64,000 bases of DNA from the NCBI GenBank assembly GCA_021774795.1, contig JAJFIR010000051.1, positions 1-64,000 on the forward strand, written 5' to 3'. The position numbers and the translations under genes were made by a program. Origin of the DNA: Emcibacteraceae bacterium (lineage in GTDB: Bacteria > Pseudomonadota > Alphaproteobacteria > Sphingomonadales > Emcibacteraceae). The notes under the pieces were generated by a model, which worked only from the letters and a program-made list of their open reading frames with translations, was not told where the DNA came from and did no database searches. Of this stretch, positions 36,999-45,708 are shown in pieces. Positions within the stretch are counted from its first letter, which is position 1; each line of letters starts with the position of its first letter.

Positions 36999-38123
36999 AT
37001 GACCCGCCCACATCAATCAACATCTGCAAAAAAGGAAATTGAGCTTCTGGCCGCAGAGGTTGGTTTTGATATTGTCCGCTTCACGGATCCGGCCGGACTG
37101 GAAAAGAACGCTTCGTATTTCACAGAATTCTTAGAAAAAGCACACCACGGTGAAATGGCGTGGATGGAGGAAAAAGCGACCAGGCGGATGTCACCCCTAA
37201 ACCTTTGGCGGGAGGTGAACTCAATCATTATGTTTGGGTTAAATTACGGACCAGATCATGATCCTCTGGAAACTTTAAACCATAAAAACAGTGGAAATAT
37301 TTCTGTTTATGCTTTGGGAAAAGATTATCACGACATTATTAAAAAACGCCTTAAACAAATCGCGCGAAAAATGCATCAGGACTACAATACCGAAGTCAAA
37401 GTATTTGTCGACACCGCGCCTGTTATGGAAAAACCTCTGGCGGAAAAGTCAGGCGTAGGGTGGCAAGGAAAACACACCAACCTGGTTAGCCGAGAGTTTG
37501 GATCCTGGCTTTTTCTAGGGAGCATTTTTACGACCCTTAAGATAGATATAGATGAACGGGAAGCTGATCACTGTGGTTCGTGTAACGCGTGCCTGAATAT
37601 ATGCCCAACCGAAGCCTTTCCCGCACCATATCAACTCGATGCGAGGCGCTGTATTTCCTATCTGACAATAGAGTATAAGGGCCATATTGCCATAGAGTTC
37701 AGAAAAGTCATGGGCAATCGAATATATGGATGTGATGATTGCTTATCTGTTTGCCCGTGGAATAAATATGCACAGATGACCCCCGAAACGTTATTTCATC
37801 CAAGAATTGAACTCAAAAATCCTGATCTAGGTGATTTGGCAACATTGGATGACGCAGCATTTAGGCAGGTTTTTTCAGGCTCCCCCGTTAAAAGAGTTGG
37901 GAGGGATTATTTCATAAGAAATGTAATGATCGCTATCGGCAACAGCCAAAACGAAGATTATATACCCCTTCTTATTGAAAAATTAGAGGAATCCAGCCCT
38001 TATATTCGCGCAATGGCCATTTGGGCGTTAAAGCGGCTAACCAACAACCAATATTTTGGTGAATTAAAAAAACAATTTGAACTTTTGGAAACGGATGAAA
38101 AAGTTAAAAAAGAATGGTATTAA
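36999..38123 (+). CDS. queG: Epoxyqueuosine reductase QueG
   Basis: QueG (374 aa) is a cobalamin-dependent iron-sulfur enzyme doing the last step of queuosine tRNA modification. Two 4Fe-4S ligand groups are present, CGSCNACLNICPTEAF near residue 190 and CDDCLSVCPWN near 245. They follow the catalytic-domain motif VFVDTAPVMEKPLAEKSG. A C-terminal HEAT-like segment (about 310-374) is present. It sits after the GST gene, an order seen in other alphaproteobacteria. Confidence 0.96.
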   Translation: MTRPHQSTSAKKEIELLAAEVGFDIVRFTDPAGLEKNASYFTEFLEKAHHGEMAWMEEKATRRMSPLNLWREVNSIIMFGLNYGPDHDPLETLNHKNSGNISVYALGKDYHDIIKKRLKQIARKMHQDYNTEVKVFVDTAPVMEKPLAEKSGVGWQGKHTNLVSREFGSWLFLGSIFTTLKIDIDEREADHCGSCNACLNICPTEAFPAPYQLDARRCISYLTIEYKGHIAIEFRKVMGNRIYGCDDCLSVCPWNKYAQMTPETLFHPRIELKNPDLGDLATLDDAAFRQVFSGSPVKRVGRDYFIRNVMIAIGNSQNEDYIPLLIEKLEESSPYIRAMAIWALKRLTNNQYFGELKKQFELLETDEKVKKEWY

Positions 38124-38921
38124 TTACTGAACTATAATTTCAATATTCTTCTTAACCAATTCCTGCCAATGGGTATTGGGGTATTTCTCATTGAGTTTCT
38201 CCCACTCACCAAGTGCTTTTTCATCATTATTTTGCATGCGGTAGTTAACACCGCTCTCAAAAAGCAAGTCTGGTTGATATGGTTCTATTGAAAGCCCCGC
38301 ATTGAGATCAAGTCTTGCTTTAAGATGCTGATTTGTTTTGCGGTATGCTTCGGCACGATATAAAAACGCATCCACCTTTTGTGAATTTATTTCCAATGCA
38401 CGCGTAAAATCGTCAATGGCATTTTCAGGGTCTTTTCGAAGCATTTGAACCAATCCGCGCTCGATAAAAATATCATATGCGTAAATTGATTTTTGATTCA
38501 TTCCGCTGATCGCGGCACTAAAAGCGGTATAGGCCCTATTAAGTTCGGATGTAGAGCTCCAGGCCAGTCCTGCTAGATAATTAAGTTGAACTCTTAACAA
38601 GATTTTATTGTTAAAAGCAAAGTCACTGGTTCCTTTTCCTGTGACCAAATCATCAATAATAGTTTCAAAAAGCATTGCCGCTTCTTTGAAATTTTCCCTA
38701 CTATAAAGGGCCAGGGCTTCACAGTGCTGTGATGCTATACCACCCCCTTCAATATACCAATTACGGGCTAAGGTAAGTGCGCTACGCGCATCTTCCTCTA
38801 CCAAAGCAATACATTTTTGATATTTCTCTATATGTTCAGAATTACCGATTTCAGTTTGAGCATATGCAAATGAAAAATGCATTCCCAGGAAGATAATAAT
38901 GGTCGAGAACCTTATGCTCAT
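38124..38921 (-). CDS. Exported tetratricopeptide-repeat protein
   Basis: This 265-aa protein has a signal peptide (about 1-21, ending FAYAQ) and mostly helical repeats in the mature part. The clearest TPR units are NAIDDFTRALEINSQKVDAF and the following AEAYRKTNQHLKARLDLNAG. It probably serves as a periplasmic scaffold, with no known partner. The stop is directly adjacent to the queG stop (convergent, 0-bp gap). Confidence 0.8.
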   Translation of the reverse strand: MSIRFSTIIIFLGMHFSFAYAQTEIGNSEHIEKYQKCIALVEEDARSALTLARNWYIEGGGIASQHCEALALYSRENFKEAAMLFETIIDDLVTGKGTSDFAFNNKILLRVQLNYLAGLAWSSTSELNRAYTAFSAAISGMNQKSIYAYDIFIERGLVQMLRKDPENAIDDFTRALEINSQKVDAFLYRAEAYRKTNQHLKARLDLNAGLSIEPYQPDLLFESGVNYRMQNNDEKALGEWEKLNEKYPNTHWQELVKKNIEIIVQ

Positions 38922-39000
38922 TATAGAAACCCGTTTTCGTTATAGAATTAGTGGAAATTATGTATAAATATATTCGCAGCAAATCACAAACTCAAAAACA

Positions 39001-39849
39001 ATGCGACATCATATGAATCTATTTTGCTTTGGACTCGGATACTGTGCCCAACATCTTGTAAATGCATTATCGACATCTTCATGGCAACATTCGGGCACAA
39101 GAAGATCGTCAGGTAAACTAGTTTTCAACGGACAATCACCATTGGAAAATGCGCAATTACATCTGGAGGACGTCACTCATTTACTTGTTTCAATACCGCC
39201 GAACGAAACAGGACAAGACCCGGTCCTTCTTCATCACACAGAAATTATTAAAAACATACCAAATCTAAAATGGGTCGGGTACTTATCTGCGACCAGCGTT
39301 TATGGTGATCATAACGGAGGGTGGGTTGACGAAAATACACGGCCTATGCCAAGCAGCAGCCGTGGAGAAAACAGATTAGAAGCGGAATTGAAGTGGAAGT
39401 CTTCAAACCTGCCCGTACACATATTCCGTCTTGGTGGTATTTATGGACCTGACCGAAATCAAATTATAGCGGTGCAAAATAATTCGGCCAAGAAGATAAT
39501 TAAACCCGGCCACGCTTTTTCCCGTGTCCATGTTGACGACATAGTCGGCGCTCTATTACAATCCGCAAAAAACCCAGCTCCGGGTGCTATATATAATATA
39601 GTGGATGATCATCCTACTTCCGCTGCGGAGGTGCTGGACTATATTTGTCACATCCTGAAAAAACCGCCCATAAAAGACACGCCGATAGATGATCCGTATA
39701 TCAGTCCCGCATTAAAGAGTTTTTACGGCGACAATAAGTGTGTGAGCAATAGCCAAACAAAAAGAGAGTTAGATTGGCAACTTAAATTTCCAAGCTACCG
39801 GGAAGGATATCAAGATATCTTAAGCAAGCTCAATCAAGGCCTGTTTTAA
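39001..39849 (+). CDS. SDR-type NAD(P)-dependent epimerase/reductase
   Basis: This 282-aa protein has a short nucleotide-binding start (FCFGLGYCAQHLV), then WVGYLSATSVYGDHNG with the Ser-Tyr pair and FRLGGIYGPDRN. It belongs to the extended or atypical SDR group resembling YeeZ/YbjS. The substrate is unknown. A second ATG at codon 5 (39013) starts nearer to the glycine motif. Its 3' end overlaps the convergent alpha/beta-hydrolase gene by 30 bp. Confidence 0.8.
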   Translation: MRHHMNLFCFGLGYCAQHLVNALSTSSWQHSGTRRSSGKLVFNGQSPLENAQLHLEDVTHLLVSIPPNETGQDPVLLHHTEIIKNIPNLKWVGYLSATSVYGDHNGGWVDENTRPMPSSSRGENRLEAELKWKSSNLPVHIFRLGGIYGPDRNQIIAVQNNSAKKIIKPGHAFSRVHVDDIVGALLQSAKNPAPGAIYNIVDDHPTSAAEVLDYICHILKKPPIKDTPIDDPYISPALKSFYGDNKCVSNSQTKRELDWQLKFPSYREGYQDILSKLNQGLF

Positions 39850-40557
39850 TCTTGATAAATCCTCGTCGCCAGACAAGCGATGGTCGCCATTTTTATTATA
39901 TCTTATTACCACATCGTCGCTGGTAAGTTTCTCTGCTATTCTCATTGATGTGGTTGACGGCACGTCATAATCTTTTAATCCGTGAAAAAGTCGCGCCGGA
40001 CACTTTAGGTCTATCACTTTATCAAGAATACAGTGCTTTTCACCTTCTTTAATAAGGTCATATGTCACTTTGTAGGGTTCATCACTATAATCCGATGGTT
40101 CGAGATAGACACCGTCTCTTTTTAAAGTTTCGCGCATCTCAGGTGAAAATTTATCCCACATTAGTTCTCTGGTAAAATCAGGCGCAGAAGCAATGCCAAT
40201 AAATGCCCGAATTCGTTCTTTGCGCTCTAAGCTAACCAGTAATCCGATCCATCCGCCCATGCTTGAGCCTACAATTATAAGTTCGCCGATGGCTATTTGA
40301 TCAATAATCGCGAGTGCATCTGCTTTCCATTTGCCAATGGTACCATCAACAAATTCTGTTGATGAACTCCCATGTCCGGAATAATCAAATCTAATGTAAG
40401 ACAGTCCAAGCTCGCTACAGACCTTCTCAAGATAAAGAGCCTTGGTCCCTTCCATGTCAGACATATACCCGCCACAAAAAATAACCGTCGGATTATCAGC
40501 CCGAGTATAGTGATAGGCAATTCTGCGATTTTCACAACTTTCTATAAACTTCAGCAT
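39820..40557 (-). CDS. Alpha/beta hydrolase
   Basis: This 245-aa soluble protein has the nucleophile elbow IVGSSMGGWIGLL (G-x-S-x-G) and an oxyanion region VIFCGGYMSDMEGTKA. Acid and His positions are in HGLKDYDVPSTTS and NKNGDHRLSGDEDL. It resembles short-chain esterases, thioesterases or palmitoyl-thioesterase-like (ABHD10) enzymes. The substrate is not inferable. It overlaps the SDR gene's 3' end by 30 bp and is divergent from thrS. Confidence 0.85.
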   Translation of the reverse strand: MLKFIESCENRRIAYHYTRADNPTVIFCGGYMSDMEGTKALYLEKVCSELGLSYIRFDYSGHGSSSTEFVDGTIGKWKADALAIIDQIAIGELIIVGSSMGGWIGLLVSLERKERIRAFIGIASAPDFTRELMWDKFSPEMRETLKRDGVYLEPSDYSDEPYKVTYDLIKEGEKHCILDKVIDLKCPARLFHGLKDYDVPSTTSMRIAEKLTSDDVVIRYNKNGDHRLSGDEDLSRLKQALIELA

Positions 40558-40710
40558 AACTCTTCATTAATCCTTTTTAATAACCAATCTAGCGATAATA
40601 TATAGGGATATCATTATTAAAACTGATTTTTTGCCGCTTGTTCACTTGACTTGAAGCTTAAAGGATATAAATTCCTCTTTTTACGATTGAATTCAGAAAA
40701 TGAGATACCA

Positions 40711-42645
40711 ATGAACGCCGAAAAAAAAGTTGCCCTTACTCTACCTGACGGCAGTGTCCGTGAATTTAATGGACCGGTGACTGGCATGACCTTGGCCAAT
40801 GATATCGGACCGGGCCTCGCAAAAGCTGCGATTATCATAGTGGTTGACGGTGAGCAATGGGATCTATCCCGTGAAATTATAAAAGATGCTCACGTTTCTA
40901 TCATTACAAAGCGGGATGAGGAAGCATTGGAAATATTGCGTCATGACGCCGCGCATATAATGGCAGAAGCAGTAAAGGAATTATATCCGGAAACTCAGGT
41001 AACAATCGGCCCCGCCATTGAAAACGGATTTTATTATGATTTCGCAAGAAAAGAACCGTTTACGCCAGGTGATTTAGAAGTCATCGAAGCACGAATGAGG
41101 CAAATTATTGAACGGGACGAAGAAATTATCAGGTCGGAAATGCCCCGCGACGAGGCGGTCGAGTTTTTTAAGTCGATGGGCGAAGAATATAAAGCAGAAA
41201 TTATTGCGAGCATTCCAGACGGTCAGCCAATTACTTTATATAGGCAAGGTGATTTTATTGATCTTTGCCGCGGCCCGCATCTGCCCTCTACCAAATATTT
41301 GGGTAGCGATACATTCAAATTATTGTCGATCGCCGGTGCTTATTGGCGCGGTGATAGCAATAATGAAATGCTGCAACGCATATATGGTACAGTATGGCGT
41401 GATCGCAAGGAACTTAAAGCATACCTTCTAAGGATAGAAGAGGCGGAAAAACGCGATCATCGCAAATTGGGCCGTGAAATGAGTTTATTTCATTTTCAGG
41501 AAGAAGCTGCCGGCATGCCGTTTTGGCATCCGAACGGATGGACCATTTATACCCAGCTCGAAGGCTATGTGCGGCGTAAACAAATCGAGTATGGCTATAA
41601 AGAAATAAACACACCCAAACTTGTAGACCGCAAACTTTGGGAAACTTCGGGTCATTGGGAAAAATTCCGTGAACATATGTACATAACGGAATCAGAGGAG
41701 CAGATATTCGCCCTTAAGCCGATGAACTGCCCGTGTCATGTTCAGGTGTTTAACCAGGGTATCGTGAGCTATCGCGATCTTCCTCTGCGTCTCGCGGAAT
41801 TTGGAAGCTGCCACCGATATGAACCTTCCGGTGCCCTACATGGTTTGATGCGCGTTCGATCATTCGTTCAGGACGACGGCCATATATTTTGTACGAAAGA
41901 GCAAATTACCGAAGAAACAGAAATATTCTGTAAAATGCTTCTGGATATTTATAAGGACTTTGGTTTTGAAAAAGTGAAGGTGAAGTTCTCTGATCGGCCT
42001 GACGTTCGTGCAGGGTCCGATGAAGTTTGGGATGAAGCCGAACGATGCCTCATCGATGCCGTGGAACATGTAGGGCTTGAATATAGTCTTAATCCCGGTG
42101 AAGGTGCTTTTTATGGACCAAAGCTTGAGTTCATACTTACCGATGCAATTGGCCGTGATTGGCAATGTGGCACGCATCAAGTTGATTTTGTTTTGCCGGA
42201 AAGATTGGATGCCAATTATATAGGAGCCGACAACGCAAAACACCGCCCTGTTATGTTACATCGTGCAATACTAGGATCATTTGAACGTTTCATCGGAATA
42301 TTGATCGAAAATTATGCAGGTCGTTTTCCAATGTGGCTGGCACCAACACAAGTTGTTGTGACCGGTATTTCCTCTGACCAAGACAGTTATGTTGAGCAAG
42401 TATATAAAAAGCTTATGGAAGCCGGACTTCGTGCGGAAATAGATTTGCGTAATGAGAAAATAAACTATAAAGTTCGTGAACATTCCCATGCTAAAGTACC
42501 GGCAATATTTGTTGCTGGTGGTCGGGAAGCCGAAAATAATAGCATTACCGTAAGAAGGCTGGGGTCAAAAAATCAGGAAACTCTTGATTTAAGTGACGCA
42601 ATTAATAAACTTGTGGCCGAGTCTATCGAACCAGATAAACAATAA
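40711..42645 (+). CDS. thrS: Threonyl-tRNA synthetase
   Basis: ThrRS (644 aa from this start) charges tRNA-Thr. It has an N-terminal TGS domain ([14 protein letters not shown]), an editing domain with [11 protein letters not shown], the class II core ([20 protein letters not shown], zinc ligand in MNCPCHV) and an anticodon-binding C-terminal domain. The frame is open upstream to 40651, but the ATG at 40711 fits the normal family N-terminus. infC follows 62 bp later, the usual thrS-infC linkage. Confidence 0.95.
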   Translation: MNAEKKVALTLPDGSVREFNGPVTGMTLANDIGPGLAKAAIIIVVDGEQWDLSREIIKDAHVSIITKRDEEALEILRHDAAHIMAEAVKELYPETQVTIGPAIENGFYYDFARKEPFTPGDLEVIEARMRQIIERDEEIIRSEMPRDEAVEFFKSMGEEYKAEIIASIPDGQPITLYRQGDFIDLCRGPHLPSTKYLGSDTFKLLSIAGAYWRGDSNNEMLQRIYGTVWRDRKELKAYLLRIEEAEKRDHRKLGREMSLFHFQEEAAGMPFWHPNGWTIYTQLEGYVRRKQIEYGYKEINTPKLVDRKLWETSGHWEKFREHMYITESEEQIFALKPMNCPCHVQVFNQGIVSYRDLPLRLAEFGSCHRYEPSGALHGLMRVRSFVQDDGHIFCTKEQITEETEIFCKMLLDIYKDFGFEKVKVKFSDRPDVRAGSDEVWDEAERCLIDAVEHVGLEYSLNPGEGAFYGPKLEFILTDAIGRDWQCGTHQVDFVLPERLDANYIGADNAKHRPVMLHRAILGSFERFIGILIENYAGRFPMWLAPTQVVVTGISSDQDSYVEQVYKKLMEAGLRAEIDLRNEKINYKVREHSHAKVPAIFVAGGREAENNSITVRRLGSKNQETLDLSDAINKLVAESIEPDKQ

Positions 42646-42707
42646 ATTAAGTATCAATAACGATAAAGAAACAGAAAAGGACAGTAAAAAAAACATGGAG
42701 AAATTAA

Positions 42708-43244
42708 ATAGCTAAGCGACCAATGCAAGGCCCCTCGTCAAAAAAAGGACCAAGGGTCAACGATGACATCTTAGAAAGTGAAGTAAGACTAATTGATGAA
42801 ACAGGTGAAAATCACGGCGCTGTTACAACAGAGAAAGCCATTGCTATGGCTAAAACAGCAGGGTTAGATCTTGTTGAAATATCACCAAATGCTACACCAC
42901 CAGTATGTAAAATACTAGATTACGGAAAATATAAATACGAGGCGCAGAAAAAAGCCAGCCTCGCCCGTAAAAAACAAAAAACCGTGGATGTAAAAGAAAT
43001 CAAGCTTCGCCCGGGCATCGAAAAGCATGACTATGATGTCAAAATGCGCTCCATAGATAAATTCCTTACAGCCGGCGACAAAGTGAAAGTTACGTTGCGT
43101 TACCGTGGCCGTGAAATGGCTCACCAGGAAATCGGCATGGATGTTCTAAACCGTGTTCGCGAGCAATTCGCAGAAGTAACTAAAATTGAACAAATGCCCA
43201 AAATGGAAGGGCGGCAAATGATTATGATTATAGCCCCAAAGTAA
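42708..43244 (+). CDS. infC: Translation initiation factor IF-3 (ATA start)
   Basis: IF-3 (178 aa from this start) prevents premature subunit joining and polices the start codon. The first ATG (42723) lacks a ribosome site. The in-frame ATA at 42708 has GGAG at 42697-42700 with 7-nt spacing and gives IAKRPMQ before GPRVNDD, like other alphaproteobacterial IF-3 N-termini. An in-frame TAA directly precedes the ATA. Non-AUG starts on infC let IF-3 repress its own translation. The N-domain ([20 protein letters not shown]) and C-domain ([15 protein letters not shown]) are complete. Confidence 0.93.
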   Translation: MAKRPMQGPSSKKGPRVNDDILESEVRLIDETGENHGAVTTEKAIAMAKTAGLDLVEISPNATPPVCKILDYGKYKYEAQKKASLARKKQKTVDVKEIKLRPGIEKHDYDVKMRSIDKFLTAGDKVKVTLRYRGREMAHQEIGMDVLNRVREQFAEVTKIEQMPKMEGRQMIMIIAPK

Positions 43245-43285
43245 CGCATTAATTTCATTAGAATGATTACAAATAAATCTATAAG

Positions 43286-43318
43286 AGCAGCCCTGTTTTA
43301 GGACTGCTTTTTTTTGTT
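43286..43318 (+). terminator. Intrinsic terminator after infC
   Basis: AGCAGCCCT pairs with AGGACTGCT across a TGTTTT-type loop and is followed by an eight-T tract. It ends the thrS-infC transcript, so rpmI-rplT, which usually follow infC, must be transcribed separately. Confidence 0.88.
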
Positions 43319-43370
43319 TTATCGAGTCGAATTAGTCAAAGAATTTTAAGTCACTGAAGCCACGTGCTTT

Positions 43371-43399
43371 TTGTTTTTTAAGTGAATTTGTGGTATGAT
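43371..43399 (+). promoter_or_regulatory. Sigma-70-like promoter for the putative small RNA
   Basis: TTGTTT at 43371-43376 and TATGAT at 43394-43399 are 17 bp apart, and a TGG precedes the -10 as in extended -10 promoters. The start would be near 43406. No protein-coding ORF on this strand follows, which points to an RNA gene. Confidence 0.6.
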
Positions 43400-43404
43400 A
43401 ACGC

Positions 43405-43518
43405 CAACAGTGCGCCCATTGGTAGCACTACATATTGCGCTGGAACGGGTCAGCTGAACTTAATAGCGCAATTGCAAGAAGAAACCCGTCGTACGTGGAG
43501 ACACTCGGCGGGTTTTTC
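43405..43518 (+). ncRNA. Putative small structured RNA, family not recognised
   Basis: About 114 nt lie between a good promoter and an intrinsic terminator, with no ORF. Visible stems are AGTGC/GCACT (43409-43413 with 43425-43429) and a perfect 8-bp stem ATTGCGCT/AGCGCAAT (43434-43441 with 43465-43472). ACGGGT in that loop (43445-43450) can pair with ACCCGT (43484-43489), forming a pseudoknot that competes with the terminator stem AACCCGTCG/CGGCGGGTT. It is not SRP RNA (no CCGGAAGG tetraloop motif) and not tRNA. 6S RNA or a lineage-specific sRNA remain possible. The terminator abuts the convergent csaA stop. Confidence 0.6.
43484..43518 (+). terminator. Terminator of the putative small RNA
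   Basis: AACCCGTCG (43483-43491) pairs with CGGCGGGTT (43505-43513, one G-U) around a 13-nt loop and ends in T5. On the other strand it can also terminate csaA, whose stop is at 43523. Confidence 0.8.
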
Positions 43519-43522
43519 TAAG

Positions 43523-43864
43523 TTAGACAAGCCTGGCCCCATTGGGCACTTCTCTTTCCGGTTGTGCTATAATCACAGCACCATTTTTATCGTAAAATCC
43601 GGTAAGCAGAAATTCAGATTTAATTGGTCCGATTTGCATCGGTGGAAAATTAACTACCGCCACAATTTGCTGACCAATTAAATCTTCCGGTTTATAATGA
43701 ACGGTGATTTGGGCACTGGATTTTTTAATCCCCAGATCACCCCCAAAATCCACCCAAACTTTATAGGCCGGTTTTCGAGCTTCGGGAAACTCTTCTGCTC
43801 TAACCACGGTGCCAATTTTTAGTTCTACTTTCGTAAAATCTTCCCACGAAATTGTATCTGTCAT
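43523..43864 (-). CDS. csaA: tRNA-binding protein CsaA
   Basis: This 113-aa single-domain OB-fold protein has EDFTKVELKIGTVVRAEEFP at the start and ends with GFYDKNGAVIIAQPEREVPN, matching the CsaA/EMAP II tRNA-binding domain. CsaA has been described as an export-related chaperone and as a tRNA binder. It lies 1 bp downstream of the TraB/GumN gene on the same strand, so they are probably co-transcribed. Confidence 0.93.
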   Translation of the reverse strand: MTDTISWEDFTKVELKIGTVVRAEEFPEARKPAYKVWVDFGGDLGIKKSSAQITVHYKPEDLIGQQIVAVVNFPPMQIGPIKSEFLLTGFYDKNGAVIIAQPEREVPNGARLV

Positions 43865-43865
43865 C

Positions 43866-44777
43866 CTATTGCACCCTCTTCACGTTATAACCCGCATCTC
43901 CCAGCAATCTAAGCACCCCGTCTTCACCGATAAAATGTGCGGTCCCGGCAACAATTAGTGTCGTTTGATCCTTATTCATTAACCCTTCTATGACAGGTAT
44001 CCAGTTACCATTGCGCTCAACCACCAGTTTGGCGAATATTTCCGGTTGTTCTTTCATAGGCTCCAAAAAAGTTTCTTCCATCTGATCGATATCTCCATTT
44101 GCCCACGAATTTACCATGTCAAGAGTAAGGCCTTTTATATCCCTTAATTGATCGAGCGTATCCGTGAGCATCTCTATCTGAATTTCAATTGGATGATCCC
44201 ACAATGTCTGCATTTGACTTTCCAGTGTTTCCAGCTCTGAAATACGAATATTTCTGTCAGTAGCAATTTTTTGAATAAACTTATCAACACCAGAACTGGG
44301 ATCCCAGCCTTCTTTAATGATGGCACTCACCGATAAAGCAATGGACGCAAACCACGGTTTGAAACTTGCAATTGACGTCGGAGGAATGCCAGATGCTGAT
44401 GCCCTCTCTACAAGGAATGAATATTCCTCTTCCGTTAGATGATTGCTAAGCAGGTCACCACCCGAAAGCATTCCGTTTTCAAGAGTTATTCTTTGTGCCT
44501 GCGCCTCTTTTTCCGGAGTCATATTAACTTCAAAAACCACTTCATCGGCTTTTGTTATGACTTCTTCTATAAGTCCGCCGTACCATTTCGTTTCCCGAGG
44601 CAGTAAATGAATTGAACCAAGAAAATATGTTTTTGAATTTTCTTTTTCAATAAGCCAAAGTGCCGGGGTTGCATTTAATTCTTCCTGTGCATTGGCCAAA
44701 ATCGGGTTGATCACAAAGAGAATTAGCAATAATGGGTGGGCTATTTTTTTAACAGAATAGAGCAATACTCTCATCAT
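43866..44777 (-). CDS. TraB/GumN family protein, exported
   Basis: This 303-aa protein has a signal peptide or anchor (about 1-30, ending NPILANAQ) and the TraB/GumN domain. The domain includes the first catalytic-like motif TYFLGSIHLLPRE, then EVVFEVNM, and the C-terminal LIVAGTAHFIGEDGVL with the second conserved His. The family is predicted to have metal-dependent hydrolase (Tiki-like protease) activity, based on Gx2H motifs. It is in an operon with csaA and divergent from rpmI. Confidence 0.88.
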   Translation of the reverse strand: MMRVLLYSVKKIAHPLLLILFVINPILANAQEELNATPALWLIEKENSKTYFLGSIHLLPRETKWYGGLIEEVITKADEVVFEVNMTPEKEAQAQRITLENGMLSGGDLLSNHLTEEEYSFLVERASASGIPPTSIASFKPWFASIALSVSAIIKEGWDPSSGVDKFIQKIATDRNIRISELETLESQMQTLWDHPIEIQIEMLTDTLDQLRDIKGLTLDMVNSWANGDIDQMEETFLEPMKEQPEIFAKLVVERNGNWIPVIEGLMNKDQTTLIVAGTAHFIGEDGVLRLLGDAGYNVKRVQ

Positions 44778-44902
44778 AATATGATTCTTTCAATATTAGT
44801 CTCGGGTTCGAAGACTAATTGTTAAAGTGGAATTAAAATATGTCAACTTAATGTAAAAAAAACCCTTAAATATCATGACATCACATTTCCGCTGAATTGC
44901 GC

Positions 44903-44931
44903 TTGCAATCCGCCGAAAACCGAGCTATACA
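44903..44931 (+). promoter_or_regulatory. Sigma-70-like promoter for rpmI-rplT
   Basis: TTGCAA at 44903-44908 and TATACA at 44926-44931 are 17 bp apart. This gives an expected start near 44938 and a leader of roughly 89 nt before rpmI. The separate promoter agrees with the terminator closing the thrS-infC transcript. Confidence 0.6.
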
Positions 44932-44936
44932 CCGAC

Positions 44937-45026
44937 CCTCAATGAGTGGTGCGGCTTGTAAGGGCATGCCTAACCATTCCAAAAGCTGGTTGATTGAGGT
45001 CAACATTTAATTTAAAGGAAAGCTAA
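44937..45026 (+). promoter_or_regulatory. Structured 5' leader of rpmI-rplT, likely L20 autoregulatory
   Basis: The leader closes with a perfect 7-bp stem CCTCAAT (44937-44943) / ATTGAGG (44992-44998), about 50 nt apart, enclosing a second stem GAGTGGT/ACCATTC and a small GGC/GCC hairpin. L20-binding leaders that repress rpmI-rplT are known in Firmicutes and Gammaproteobacteria. This one is inferred from structure and position only. The ribosome site AAAGGAAAG follows outside the stem. Confidence 0.5.
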
Positions 45027-45224
45027 ATGCCCAAAATGAAGACGAAAAGTGGCGTCAAAAAACGCTTCAAACTTACCGCCTCAGGCAAAGTTAAGTCAGG
45101 ACAAGCTGGTAAACAGCATGGAATGATCAAACGTTCAAACAAACAAATTCGCAATCAGCGCGGCACCACAGTTCTTTGTGATGCGGATGCGCGTATTGTG
45201 AAGAAATTTATGCCTTACGGTTAA
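45027..45224 (+). CDS. rpmI: 50S ribosomal protein L35
   Basis: This 65-residue basic protein begins [22 protein letters not shown] and ends IVKKFMPYG, fully matching L35. AAGGAAAG supplies the ribosome site. It is followed 12 bp later by rplT. It is separated from infC by about 1.8 kb carrying a small RNA and two minus-strand genes, an interrupted version of the usual infC-rpmI-rplT order. Confidence 0.98.
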   Translation: MPKMKTKSGVKKRFKLTASGKVKSGQAGKQHGMIKRSNKQIRNQRGTTVLCDADARIVKKFMPYG

Positions 45225-45236
45225 TGGAGCAATAAG

Positions 45237-45593
45237 ATGGCACACGTAAAACGGGGCGTTACAACACACGCCCGTCACAAAAAAGTTCTCGATGCCGCTA
45301 AAGGTTATCGCGGTCGTCGTAAATCTACAATTCGCGTAGCAATGCAGGCTGTTGAAAAAGCAGGCCAATATGCGTACCGCGACCGGAAAGTGCGCAAACG
45401 CCAGTTCCGTGCTCTGTGGATACAGCGTATTAATGCTGCGGCGCGTCTTGAAGGATTAACATATTCACGATTTATGAACGGCCTCAAAGTTGCAGGCGTC
45501 GAACTTGACCGAAAAGTTCTGGCTGATTTAGCCGTTCGCGAACCAGAAGCATTTAAAGCCATTGCAGAGCAAGCTAAAGCTGCAACCGCTTAA
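45237..45593 (+). CDS. rplT: 50S ribosomal protein L20
   Basis: L20 (118 aa) is needed for early 50S assembly. It starts [18 protein letters not shown] and contains the conserved [15 protein letters not shown] and [21 protein letters not shown] segments. The length is standard. A strong terminator at 45626-45658 separates it from pheS. Confidence 0.98.
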   Translation: MAHVKRGVTTHARHKKVLDAAKGYRGRRKSTIRVAMQAVEKAGQYAYRDRKVRKRQFRALWIQRINAAARLEGLTYSRFMNGLKVAGVELDRKVLADLAVREPEAFKAIAEQAKAATA

Positions 45594-45625
45594 ATACTTT
45601 CTTGAGAGTTCAAAAATCAAGTTTG

Positions 45626-45658
45626 AGGAGCCTGCCGCTTGGCAGTAGGCTCCTTTTT
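45626..45658 (+). terminator. Intrinsic terminator between rplT and pheS
   Basis: AGGAGCCTGCC pairs with GGCAGTAGGCTCCT around GCTT (a one-nucleotide asymmetry), followed by T5. It ends rpmI-rplT. No Phe-rich leader peptide was seen between it and pheS, so classical phe attenuation is not supported. Confidence 0.88.
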
Positions 45659-45708
45659 CTTTATGTTCTTTTTATAATTATTTAATTAAAAATATTTGGG
45701 TACAAAAG

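Noticed and set aside
43405-43518. SRP (4.5S) RNA or tmRNA identity for the structured RNA
   Set aside because: The GGAA-tetraloop SRP signature and the tmRNA tag and acceptor features are missing.
45600-45708. Phenylalanine attenuator before pheS
   Set aside because: Only a terminator hairpin is present. No leader ORF with Phe codons was seen, so it is simply the rplT terminator.
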